Shown here piece by piece: positions 9,144 through 16,960 of a DNA stretch of 18,577 bases. Positions within the stretch are counted from its first letter, which is position 1, and every line of letters starts with the position of its first letter. A program made the translations under genes and the position numbers. Source of the DNA: Thermoanaerobaculia bacterium (GTDB lineage Bacteria > Acidobacteriota > Thermoanaerobaculia > Multivoradales > JAHEKO01); NCBI GenBank assembly GCA_029287645.1, contig JARFQS010000200.1, positions 1 to 18,577 of the forward strand, in the 5' to 3' direction. Under the pieces are notes generated by a model. It did not search any database, had not been told where the DNA came from, and worked only from the letters and a program-made list of their open reading frames with translations.

Positions 9144-10436
9144 ATGCCGACCCTTTCCTTGGCTGTCCTACCGTTTGCGGATCTGAGTGCCGACAAAGAG
9201 TACAGATACCTGTGCGATGGCCTCGCCGCCGAGCTGATCATGGCTTTGTCCCGCATTGAAGGTCTGCAGGTTGCATCGCGCAGCACTTCGTTTCATCTGC
9301 GTGGCATCGACGACGTGGTCGAGGCCGGACGTCAACTCGAGGTCTCATCGGTTCTAACGGGCCGCGTTGCCAGGACCGACGATCGACTAAGTGTGGGCGC
9401 CAATCTGACTCGAACCGACGACGAAGTCGAGCTCTGGGCCGACAGCTACGATCGGCCGCTGGAGGATGTCTTCGCCATCCAGCACGAGATCGCGGAGCAG
9501 ATTGCCAATGCCCTCGAGCTTCATCTCGCCCCGGAGCATGCAGAGGCTCTCAAGCAGCCTCCGACGACCGACGTTCAAGCCTACGAGTACTACCTCAAGG
9601 GGCGGGAGCGGTTCTTCGAGTATCGCCGTCGCAGCGTCGAGGCAGCCCTGCAGCTATTCAACATGGCTCTGATGCTGGACCATGATTACGCGCGGGCCTA
9701 CGCCGGCGTTGCCGAGTGCTGCACGTTTCTCTACATGTATGCCGATGGCGACGCGACCGACCTCGAGCAGGCTCATCTGGCCAGCCGGCGCGCACTCGAG
9801 CTGGAACCCGACCTGGCGGAGGCGCATGTGGCCTGGGGTCTGGTGTTGTCCATGCAGCACCGGTACGAGGACTCCGACGAAGAGTTCGAGCGCGCGATTC
9901 AGCTCAATCCGAGGCTATTCGAGGCGTTCTATTTCTATGCTCGCAATAGATTCGCCAAGGGCGACCTCGAGACTGCGGCGAAGCTCTACGGGCATGCCTC
10001 GAGGATCGACCCGGACGACTACCAGGCACCGCTGCTTGTGGCCCAGATCCACGACGATCTGGGACGGATGGAGGAGGCTGCGGCTATCCGGCGACGGGGC
10101 GTACGGGCCGCTGAGCGCCGTATTCAGCACCACCCAGAGGAGACTCGTGCGCACTACATGGGAGCCAATGCCCTGGTCGGGCTGGGGGAGACGGAGCAGG
10201 GACTTCGCTGGGCCGAGCGTGCGCTGGAGCTCGAGCCCGAAGAGCCCATGGTGGTCTACAACGTCGGCTGCGTGTTCTCGATGGCAGGGGAAATCGATCG
10301 AGCGCTGGATTGCATCGAGAATGCGGTCCGCAACCGGCCGGCCTACGTCGAGTGGCTCCGGCACGACAGCAACCTGGATTCCCTGCGGGAGCACCCCCGC
10401 TTCATGAAGCTGTTGGAGGAGCAGGCCACCTCGTAG
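9144..10436 (+). CDS. TolB-N/TPR protein lacking an output domain
   Basis: 430-residue protein without signal peptide or membrane helix, so probably cytoplasmic. Residues 1-130 are the TolB amino-terminal/FlgO-like fold (SLAVLPFADLSADKEYRYLCDGLAAELIMALSRIEGLQVASRST), which in many proteins of this type follows a CadC-like winged helix, a cyclase or a kinase. Here that leading domain is absent. From ~140 (DVQAYEYYLKGRERFFEYRR) to ~410 there are about seven TPR-like helical pairs, for example AHLASRRALELEPDLAEAH and EEFERAIQLNPRLFEAF. The C-terminus (WLRHDSNLDSLREHPRFMKLLEE) is the usual end of the class. GGAGGTGA close before the ATG supports the start. Likely a scaffold or partner for a kinase or cyclase encoded elsewhere; the actual partner is unknown. 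Between this gene and the upstream divergent one, TTGTCG (9072) and TACTGT (9097) could be a poor promoter with a 19-base spacer. Confidence 0.85.
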   Translation: MPTLSLAVLPFADLSADKEYRYLCDGLAAELIMALSRIEGLQVASRSTSFHLRGIDDVVEAGRQLEVSSVLTGRVARTDDRLSVGANLTRTDDEVELWADSYDRPLEDVFAIQHEIAEQIANALELHLAPEHAEALKQPPTTDVQAYEYYLKGRERFFEYRRRSVEAALQLFNMALMLDHDYARAYAGVAECCTFLYMYADGDATDLEQAHLASRRALELEPDLAEAHVAWGLVLSMQHRYEDSDEEFERAIQLNPRLFEAFYFYARNRFAKGDLETAAKLYGHASRIDPDDYQAPLLVAQIHDDLGRMEEAAAIRRRGVRAAERRIQHHPEETRAHYMGANALVGLGETEQGLRWAERALELEPEEPMVVYNVGCVFSMAGEIDRALDCIENAVRNRPAYVEWLRHDSNLDSLREHPRFMKLLEEQATS

Positions 10437-10442
10437 CAAGCG

Positions 10443-10459
10443 CGCAGTAGTCAGCTGCG
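10443..10459 (+). terminator. Weak hairpin after the TPR gene
   Basis: CGCAG-tagtcag-CTGCG gives a perfect 5-bp stem with a 7-base loop, 6 bases past the stop. Only a short T-containing stretch (ATTTCT) follows several bases later, so terminator function is doubtful. The remaining ~85 bp to the next ATG hold a GGGAGG Shine-Dalgarno sequence and no recognisable promoter. Confidence 0.25.
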
Positions 10460-10546
10460 GGCGATTTCTGGCAGAATTGCCGATTACGCGAAGAAAGCAG
10501 CTCGTCTGCCCTAGATCACCTGGCGATCCGGGAGGCCAAGATCATC

Positions 10547-12046
10547 ATGCGTCAGCAACAAGTAGGTATCAGCGGGCTCTCGCTGTATGTACCACCCTAC
10601 AGAGTGAGTCTCGAAGATTGGTGTGATTGGACGGAGGCCAACTGGGGGAAGATCCAGGCCGTCGTCGGGACCAGTTTCCGCATGCGCGGCCCAGAGCACA
10701 ACGCCTACACGATGGCGGCCACGGCGGTACTACGTCTGATCGATGCGTACGACGTGGACCCACACAGGGTTCGGTATCTGGCTCTTGGCACCGAGTCGAG
10801 CACCGACAATTCCGCCGGGGCCGTGATCGTCCGCGGGATGATCGATGACGCACTGCGGTCGCGCGGCGGAGAGCCGCTGGCTCGCGGCTGCGAGGTTCCG
10901 GAATTCAAGCACGCCTGTCTTGGCGGTGTCTACGCGCTCAAGAGTGCCGTGCGCTACGTGATGGCCGACGGCCAGGGCTCGCAAGCCATCGTCGTCTGCT
11001 CCGATATCGCCGAGTACGCTCGCGGCAGCAGCGGAGAGCCGACTCAGGGAGCGGGCGCCGTCGCCATGCTGGTGGAGGAGGACCCCAAGCTCATGGAGGT
11101 CCATCTCGAGGGTAGCGGCAGTTCCTCGGACTACAGGGGGCCCGACTTCCGCAAGCCACTGAGCCGCTTCGTGGGGCAGAAGCCGAGGCCCATGGGCCAG
11201 TTGCAGGACCTTCCGGTGTTCAACGGGAAGTACTCGACGACGTGCTACAGCGAAGCGACCTTGCGCTCGCTCGAGGACATGTTCACGCGCCGGGAGATCC
11301 ATGCGCCGCAGTACTACCGCGACCTGGCTGCGGTCTTTCTGCACCGACCCTACCGCCGTATGCCGGAGAGCGGATGGGCCATGGGCTACCTCTTCTCACT
11401 TGCCCACGACGACGAGAGAGAAAGGCAGGAGCTGAAACGCTACTGCGATCTTGCCGAGGTCGACATCGACGAAACGATAGCGGAGATGGACTCCGTGCCG
11501 GTGGTCCGGGACCTCGTGTACCGAGACGCCCTGGGCGAGGAGATCTACCCGAACTGCGTGCAGCTCCTGAAGACCTTCCGCAAGACCGAGGAGTATCCGG
11601 ACCTGGTGCTGGCGAAAATGCGCCTCGGCGCCGATCTCATGATGAACGTTGGCAACATCTACACCGGTGCCCTTTTCGCTTGGCTCGCTGCGGGCATCGA
11701 GGAAGCTCTCGGAGAGGAGTCACAGCTCGCGGGTGAGGAGATCCTGCTCGTGGGTTACGGCAGTGGCGATGCCTCCGAGGCGATCCCTGTCAAGCTGGTG
11801 GAAGGTTGGCAGGAGGCCGCAGCGAAGATCGGCTTCGCCAAGGCGTTGTCCTACTATGTCGACCTCTCCGAAGAGCAGTATCAGCAGCTGCACGACGACG
11901 GTCATTCACCGGGGCTCACCTACGACCATCGCGAGGAGTTCCTGGTCGAAAGCATCGGAGAGCGCGAGGAGAAAGAGTTCATCGACTTCGGTATCGAGTA
12001 CTACCGGTACCGCGGTGAGCCCGGTCCACCCCCGGTAGCCAGATAG
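10547..12046 (+). CDS. HMG-CoA synthase superfamily enzyme, extended form
   Basis: 499-residue thiolase-fold enzyme related to hydroxymethylglutaryl-CoA synthase, which condenses acetyl-CoA with acetoacetyl-CoA or, in polyketide clusters, makes beta-branches. The whole triad is visible: Glu83 in LGTESSTDNS, nucleophile Cys124 in FKHACLGGVYAL, and His266 in FLHRPYRRM. The later GNIYTGALF (370-377) and GYGSGDASE (404-411) motifs are also in place. Typical bacterial MvaS has about 390 residues with Cys111 and His233. This one is about 110 longer, with roughly 60 extra residues between the His and the GNxYT motif (~285-350, a charged, mostly helical stretch) and a longer C-terminus. No mevalonate kinase, HMG-CoA reductase, acyl carrier protein or polyketide synthase gene is nearby. 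The family call is firm, the exact reaction is open. The start is ATG at 10547 with GGGAGG upstream, and the fold begins at once (VGISGLSLYVPPYRV). Confidence 0.88.
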   Translation: MRQQQVGISGLSLYVPPYRVSLEDWCDWTEANWGKIQAVVGTSFRMRGPEHNAYTMAATAVLRLIDAYDVDPHRVRYLALGTESSTDNSAGAVIVRGMIDDALRSRGGEPLARGCEVPEFKHACLGGVYALKSAVRYVMADGQGSQAIVVCSDIAEYARGSSGEPTQGAGAVAMLVEEDPKLMEVHLEGSGSSSDYRGPDFRKPLSRFVGQKPRPMGQLQDLPVFNGKYSTTCYSEATLRSLEDMFTRREIHAPQYYRDLAAVFLHRPYRRMPESGWAMGYLFSLAHDDERERQELKRYCDLAEVDIDETIAEMDSVPVVRDLVYRDALGEEIYPNCVQLLKTFRKTEEYPDLVLAKMRLGADLMMNVGNIYTGALFAWLAAGIEEALGEESQLAGEEILLVGYGSGDASEAIPVKLVEGWQEAAAKIGFAKALSYYVDLSEEQYQQLHDDGHSPGLTYDHREEFLVESIGEREEKEFIDFGIEYYRYRGEPGPPPVAR

Positions 12047-12054
12047 ATTTCTAG

Positions 12055-12066
12055 AGCCCGAGGGCT
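12055..12066 (+). terminator. Weak hairpin in the convergent gap
   Basis: AGCC-cgag-GGCT followed by TCTTCT lies 8 bases past the HMG-CoA-synthase-like stop, in the 96-bp gap between convergent genes. The stem is only 4-5 bp, so this is a tentative terminator for the plus-strand gene. Confidence 0.35.
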
Positions 12067-12142
12067 TCTTCTGGTTCATGATCGACACCCTCTAGTCTGG
12101 TGAGGTACCGGTAGTACGGGAGCCTCTGCAGTATTGAGTCGC

Positions 12143-13906
12143 CTAGATAGGCGGGTCTGTCAATCCATCGAACACCACTGTCCCGCCTACGATGGTCGCC
12201 AGGATCTTTCCATCGAGCAGGCTGCCAGGGTCGGACTCACCCACGGCCAGGGGATCGAGATCCATGACCGTGATGTCGGCCCACATCCCTGGTGTCAGAA
12301 CACCCGTCCGGTCCTCCCACCCGGCGGCGAAGGCCGACCAGTTGGTGTAGCCGCGGAGAGCCTCCTCCGGTGTCATAGCCTCTTCCGCGTACCACCCCCC
12401 AGGCGGTTCCTTGTCTTTGTCGCGCCGGGTCACGGCGGAGTGCAGACCATAGAAGATGTCGTGATCCGAGCCCGCCAGGTCAGCGCTGAAGGTCAGTGGC
12501 ACGCCGGCCCTTCGCAGTGTCCGCCAGGCGTAGGCTCCCCTGACGCGCTCGGGGCCGAGACGATCCTCTGCCCAGGTCTTGTCCTCGACGCAGTGGGGAG
12601 GCTGCATGGCCGCGATGATCTCGGCAGGTGCGAATCGCGCGAAGTCGTCGGGATGGATCACTTGGGCGTGCTCGATGCGGTGCCGCAGCGCTCGGGTTTC
12701 CGGGCTCGCATCGATCACCGATTCCAGGAAGGCCAGGGTCTCCCGGTTCCCGGCGTCGCCGATGGCATGGATCCCGATCTGGAAGCCCGCCTGCATGATC
12801 TCCGCCGCGAGATCCTGGTTGAAGCCGTAGTCCGACCCGCTGACACCACGGTGTCCCGGTAGGTCGGAGTAGTCAGCCAGTAGCCGGGCTCCCCGCGACC
12901 CGAGGGCCGCATCGTAGTAGGCCTTGACCGAGCGAACTGTGAGCGTGGATCCATCGACGTGAGGCCCGCGCTCGATCCACTGGCGGCAGAGCTCTTCATC
13001 GCGCAGGCTGATCATCGCGTACACGCGTATGGGGAGCTTGTCCTCTGCTTCGAGCTCCTCGAAGGCCCGCATGACCTGCGTGTCGGCACCTGCCTGATGG
13101 ACCGCCACATATCCGTCTTGCGCCATGATCTCGAGCCCTGCGAGGACGAAGTCCTTCATCTGCTCGTCGGTGGTCTCGGGGATCGCGGCGGTCAGCATGT
13201 TGGTGGCGCGATCGATGAGGATGCCAGTCGGGTTGCCAGCGTCATCGCGGAGGATTCTGCCGCCCTCGGGCTCCGGGGTGTCGCGGTCGATGCCAGCGCG
13301 GGAGAGCGCCGACCGGTTGGCCCAAACGGCAAAGCCGTGCAGGCTCTTCAGCACTACGGGGTTGTCGGGAAACTGCTCACTCAGCCGGTCGGCGGTCGGG
13401 TAGCGGTTGGCCCACTCACCCTCGTCCCAGCCCCACCCGAGGACCCACTCACCAGGAGGCACATCGGCCGAGCCCTCGACGACTCGTTGGATCGCCTCCT
13501 CTTCGGACTCGACACCCACCAGGTTGACCTGCACTTTCTCGCGGCCCAGCTCCTGGATGTGAGCGTGGGAGTCCACCAGGCCTGGCAGGACCACAGCGCC
13601 ATCCACATCGAAGACCCGCGTCGCGCTCCCCACATGCTGCTCGGCCTCGGTCGTGGAGCCGACGAACACGATTCGGCCATCGGTCACGGCGACCGCTTCG
13701 GCGTCAGGGTGCCATCCGGCGTCATCGTGTGGGGCATCGGCAGAGATTTCGCCATCCACCGAGGGCTTTCCCCAGGCCAGGGTATAGACCCGACCGTTGA
13801 TCAGTACGAGATCGGCGCCGGGCTCGGGGTTGGATTGGCAGCCGCTGAAGAGGAAGAACGCCGTCAGCAGGCCCACGGTCATGGCTCCAGGAAGATTCTG
13901 ATTCAA
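12143..13906 (-). CDS. YtcJ-type metal-dependent amidohydrolase, probable lipoprotein
   Basis: 587-residue amidohydrolase of the amidohydro_3 group, which hydrolyses amide or imine C-N bonds with a metal in a TIM barrel. The N-terminus has a hydrophobic stretch ending LFSGC, a lipobox-like site with Cys23 (Phe instead of Leu/Val at -3), so it is probably lipid-anchored and faces the periplasm. Metal ligands are His114 and His116 in VDSHAHI, His380 in IGIHAIGDAGNRE, His413 in RIEHAQVIHPDD, and Asp476 in FSADLAGS. Leading strands (ADLVLINGRVYTL, DGRIVFVGS, VVLPGLVDSHAH) form the usual composite beta domain with the C-terminus (WADITVMDLDPL). AGGAGG ends 7 bases before a TTG at 13906, which is the better start; the ATG at 13882 lacks a Shine-Dalgarno sequence and would shorten the signal region. 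Substrate cannot be deduced. It follows the PD40 kinase on the same strand after 263 bp and is not clearly co-transcribed. Confidence 0.92.
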   Translation of the reverse strand: MNQNLPGAMTVGLLTAFFLFSGCQSNPEPGADLVLINGRVYTLAWGKPSVDGEISADAPHDDAGWHPDAEAVAVTDGRIVFVGSTTEAEQHVGSATRVFDVDGAVVLPGLVDSHAHIQELGREKVQVNLVGVESEEEAIQRVVEGSADVPPGEWVLGWGWDEGEWANRYPTADRLSEQFPDNPVVLKSLHGFAVWANRSALSRAGIDRDTPEPEGGRILRDDAGNPTGILIDRATNMLTAAIPETTDEQMKDFVLAGLEIMAQDGYVAVHQAGADTQVMRAFEELEAEDKLPIRVYAMISLRDEELCRQWIERGPHVDGSTLTVRSVKAYYDAALGSRGARLLADYSDLPGHRGVSGSDYGFNQDLAAEIMQAGFQIGIHAIGDAGNRETLAFLESVIDASPETRALRHRIEHAQVIHPDDFARFAPAEIIAAMQPPHCVEDKTWAEDRLGPERVRGAYAWRTLRRAGVPLTFSADLAGSDHDIFYGLHSAVTRRDKDKEPPGGWYAEEAMTPEEALRGYTNWSAFAAGWEDRTGVLTPGMWADITVMDLDPLAVGESDPGSLLDGKILATIVGGTVVFDGLTDPPI

Positions 13907-14169
13907 GTACCCCTCCTACAGTTCTCAGATCTTGATACCGACCACGATAGCGCAGGTAGCTACATATAGTCCTCCTGGAAGGCTCCGCCCGTCACTCCTC
14001 GTGCCATGTGCTTCTCAGGTAGGCGCTCGGGTGACGAACTCGGAAACCGAGACCTTCTCGAACACGATCACATCTTGATGTTCGGAAATGGCTACTTGGA
14101 TCGGACAAGGTAGCCGCCTACTCGGTGTCCTGTGGGGGGAGATTTCTTGGACGCCCCGATCGGGTGGTT
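13907..14169. other. 263-bp intergenic stretch with small hairpins
   Basis: This gap lies between the PD40 kinase stop and the amidohydrolase start, both on the minus strand. No gene is seen. It holds a perfect hairpin CTCGG-aaa-CCGAG at 14039-14051. A larger bulged one pairs CGAAC (14059-14063) with GTTCG (14080-14084), with an inner ATCA/TGAT pair. A 10-bp palindrome CCCGATCGGG lies at 14155-14164, 5 bases past the kinase stop. None has a good T-run. The amidohydrolase promoter should lie here, but no clear -35/-10 pair was found. Confidence 0.4.
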
Positions 14170-16815
14170 CTAACGTTTCTTTGGAGCCAGGCGCTCGAGC
14201 TCCTCGAACCAGTTCTGGACAATCACGATGCGGTAGTCCTGGCTGTTCTCGACCATCAGGAACCGCTGACCGTCCGGTGCCACATCCCAGCGCTGGTGAC
14301 CCATGAAGTCCAGTGTGTAGGGACCTTCGAAGAGCTCTACCGGAGCGGCGAAACTCAGCTCGGGATCGTAGGTCGCGGCGGCCGACATCACCTTGCCGCC
14401 CTTGCGGAAGAGGAGCTCTCTGCCGTCTGGAGACCAGATCGGTGAGAGACCTCCATCGATAGAGACTGCCAGCTTGGCTCCCGGCCCCGGGTAAGGCACG
14501 ACATAGACCTGGTATTCGCCGGTCTCATCGCTCACATATGCCAGCCACTTGCCATCCGGCGAGAAGCGGCCGGTGCGCTCGTTCGCGTCCGAATCCAGGA
14601 ACCTGCTGACCGAACCGTCCGATTGTCGGACCCAGATGTCCGATGCGTTGTCGAAGAAGGCCAGGTCGCCCGTACTTGGATTCCATGAAGTGGGGACGGT
14701 CGAGCGGGCGGGTCGCAGGTCACCCTGAATATCGAGAAGAGTGTCGTTGCCTTCGACCAATGACTCGGTGCTGCCGCCTCCGCCGGCGGGGGTCCTGACA
14801 ATCGACCCGATCGGTGCGGCTCCACGGGGGCTCTGGCGGAAGGTGGCGAAGCGGTCATCGGGGGTGAAGATGGGAAATAGAGAGCCGTCGGCGAGCTTCT
14901 GGCGGGTGCCTCGAGCAACATCGATGGCATACACATCGGCCCCGACATTCAGGAGTGCCGTCCTCCCGTCGTTCGAGAGATCGAGGTGCGAGTAGTTCCG
15001 CGATTCGGTGGTCACGGGTTCGAGTCGTCCGGAACGATCTACCCAGACGACCTTTGCGTTGGCCTCACCCCGAGTCGGCACGTAGATCATGGTGCCGTCG
15101 TTGGCCATGTAGGGGCCAAGCTCGACGTTCTCGAGCACCGGGATGGGATCGCCCCCGACCAACAGTGACTCGGGATCGAAGGGTACCGCCATCGAGGTGT
15201 CGCCCTGCGTGAAGATCAGATGCCCGCTCAGAGCGTAGATCGCGGCGAATCCGTTCAGCCCCAGTCGAGTGATCGAGCCGTCCTCGAGGTCGACGACACC
15301 AATCGTCGGAGGGCCTTCCCGGTGCCCAAGGCTGACGAGTGCTCGCCGACTTCCGGGAAGGTGAAATGGCATGAGGTGAGAGACATCCCCAGCGTCTTCA
15401 TCGACAACTGTGACGGCCTCGGCCGGGCCGCCGGAGGCCGGCACGCTGTAGAGTCCACCCCTCGTCCCGATCAGGATCTGATCGTCGGTTCCCCAGCTGA
15501 AACCATAGGTGTCGAGATCACCGAGGTCGACGAGTGGGACCGGTCGCCCACCTCGGAGGGGCACCTTCGAGAGCTTGGTTCCGCTGACGAGCCCAAGCCA
15601 ATCCCCCGTCGGAGAAAAGAAGAGCCAGGCCGCCTCCCGAGCCGGGGCCACGGCCTGGGATTCCAGACTGTCGAGAGCGCGGACATAGGCATCCACGCGG
15701 TTGTAGACACGGCCGTTGTGAGCGATGTGGGTGCCGGTCGGTGAGATGGCCACGCCGAAGTCAGTCCAGTTGGGAACAGACTGCCAGGGCAGGTCGATCG
15801 TGAAGCGTCGCAGGGGCGCACTTGTGCCTGAGGAGTCCCTACCGACCTGGAGCTGGAGAAGAGTGACGACGGCCAGCACGCCGGCCAGGGTCCAAGGGAG
15901 AGCCTGAGCGAGCCTGCCACGCGAGGCTGACGGTGTGGTGTCGATCTCATCCGAGTTGTCACGGAGCTCCTCGAGCGCTGTGCGGGCGTCGCCTATGTCG
16001 CGTAGGCGACTACGAGGGTCCTTGCGGAGGCAGCGTCCGATCAACTCCCGAACCCGTGAGGGTGTCGAGGCGGGCAGAGCCGCGAGATCAGGTTCACTTT
16101 GTATCACGGCGGCCAAGACCTCAGTGGCATCGGTGCCAGCGAATGGCCGGTGCCCGGTGAGCATCTCGAACAGGACGCAGCCGAATGCCCAGATGTCCGC
16201 TCGCCTGTCGACCGTTCTGCCCCGCGCCTGTTCGGGGCTCATGTAGGCGGCGGTCCCGAGAATCGTTCCGGCGCTCGTCATGTGTGCAGTAAGCGTCGGC
16301 GAGTGCGTCATGTCGAGCTCGCCGGGTGCAGCTTCCCGCGGTTTCGCGAGCCCGAAGTCGAGCAGTTTGACGGAGAGTCCGCTGGCACTTTCCGGGTCGA
16401 CCATGATGTTGCCCGGTTTTAGATCACGGTGCACGACGCCGCACTCATGAGCGGCCTCGAGTCCGTCGGCAATCTGTAGAGCGACTTCCAAGGTCCTGTC
16501 GGTGGCGAGAGGTCCCCGGGCCAGGATTTCGGCGAGGTTTTCGCCTGCAGCGAGTTGCATAGCCAAGAAATGGACTCCCTCGGCGTGACCGACCTCGTGG
16601 ATTCCCGCGATGTTGGGGTGATCCAGGGAGGCGAGCACCTTGGCCTCTCGCTCGAACCTCGCCAGGCGTTCTGGATCCTGTGTGAATTCGGCAGGCAATA
16701 CCTTGATCGCCACTTCGCGACCGAGTTGGGTGTCTTCGGCGAGCCACACCTCACCCATCCCGCCTTCTCCGAGCTTGGCGGTGATCTTGAAGTGGGAGAG
16801 AGTCTTGCCGATCAT
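14170..16815 (-). CDS. Transmembrane Ser/Thr kinase with PD40 (WD40-like) sensor region
   Basis: 881-residue receptor-type kinase. The cytoplasmic kinase domain (~9-283) is complete: GEGGMG at 16-21, Lys38 in VAIK, HRDLKPGN at 129-136 with Asp131, DFG at 153-155, and the SPE of GTAAYMSPEQ at 193-195. A membrane helix sits at about 305-323 (ALPWTLAGVLAVVTLLQLQ). The outside part (~335-870) is a beta-propeller-like array with PD40 signatures such as FFSPTGDWLGLVSG (~399), FSPDGKWLAYVSD (751) and WSPDGRELLFRKG (794). It ends IVIVQNWFEELERLAPKKR, closely like the NWFEELKRLVP tail common on acidobacterial kinases of this type. The N-terminal lobe shares a TQDPER run with the other kinase in this window, so the two are related. 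A weak GGAGCG precedes the ATG. The propeller probably senses an extracytoplasmic ligand; ligand and targets are unknown. Confidence 0.94.
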   Translation of the reverse strand: MIGKTLSHFKITAKLGEGGMGEVWLAEDTQLGREVAIKVLPAEFTQDPERLARFEREAKVLASLDHPNIAGIHEVGHAEGVHFLAMQLAAGENLAEILARGPLATDRTLEVALQIADGLEAAHECGVVHRDLKPGNIMVDPESASGLSVKLLDFGLAKPREAAPGELDMTHSPTLTAHMTSAGTILGTAAYMSPEQARGRTVDRRADIWAFGCVLFEMLTGHRPFAGTDATEVLAAVIQSEPDLAALPASTPSRVRELIGRCLRKDPRSRLRDIGDARTALEELRDNSDEIDTTPSASRGRLAQALPWTLAGVLAVVTLLQLQVGRDSSGTSAPLRRFTIDLPWQSVPNWTDFGVAISPTGTHIAHNGRVYNRVDAYVRALDSLESQAVAPAREAAWLFFSPTGDWLGLVSGTKLSKVPLRGGRPVPLVDLGDLDTYGFSWGTDDQILIGTRGGLYSVPASGGPAEAVTVVDEDAGDVSHLMPFHLPGSRRALVSLGHREGPPTIGVVDLEDGSITRLGLNGFAAIYALSGHLIFTQGDTSMAVPFDPESLLVGGDPIPVLENVELGPYMANDGTMIYVPTRGEANAKVVWVDRSGRLEPVTTESRNYSHLDLSNDGRTALLNVGADVYAIDVARGTRQKLADGSLFPIFTPDDRFATFRQSPRGAAPIGSIVRTPAGGGGSTESLVEGNDTLLDIQGDLRPARSTVPTSWNPSTGDLAFFDNASDIWVRQSDGSVSRFLDSDANERTGRFSPDGKWLAYVSDETGEYQVYVVPYPGPGAKLAVSIDGGLSPIWSPDGRELLFRKGGKVMSAAATYDPELSFAAPVELFEGPYTLDFMGHQRWDVAPDGQRFLMVENSQDYRIVIVQNWFEELERLAPKKR

Positions 16816-16858
16816 GTGTCGGTACGCTCCGCGTCAACCTGGTCGAGAAGGCTGGTTC

Positions 16859-16864
16859 ATTCTA
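16859..16864 (-). promoter_or_regulatory. Possible -10 box (TAGAAT) ahead of the PD40 kinase
   Basis: TAGAAT on the minus strand lies 43 bases upstream of the kinase ATG, a sensible distance for a -10 box. No convincing -35 hexamer is seen. The same hexamer precedes the other kinase gene. The rest of the 145-bp gap up to the permease stop holds a GAAGAA-gccag-TTCTTC inverted repeat at 16944-16960, just past that stop, without a T-run. Confidence 0.3.
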
Positions 16865-16960
16865 CAGGCCTCGGTGCGTCCTCGGTTCGGAAGATCGCAA
16901 CAATCTGCAACTCTGGGCATCGACCACAACGCAGCCCACAGCCGAAGAAGCCAGTTCTTC

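Noticed and set aside
12959..13969. Plus-strand frame (336 codons) opposite the amidohydrolase
   Set aside because: The sense strand has all metal ligands and a lipoprotein signal; this frame has no motif.
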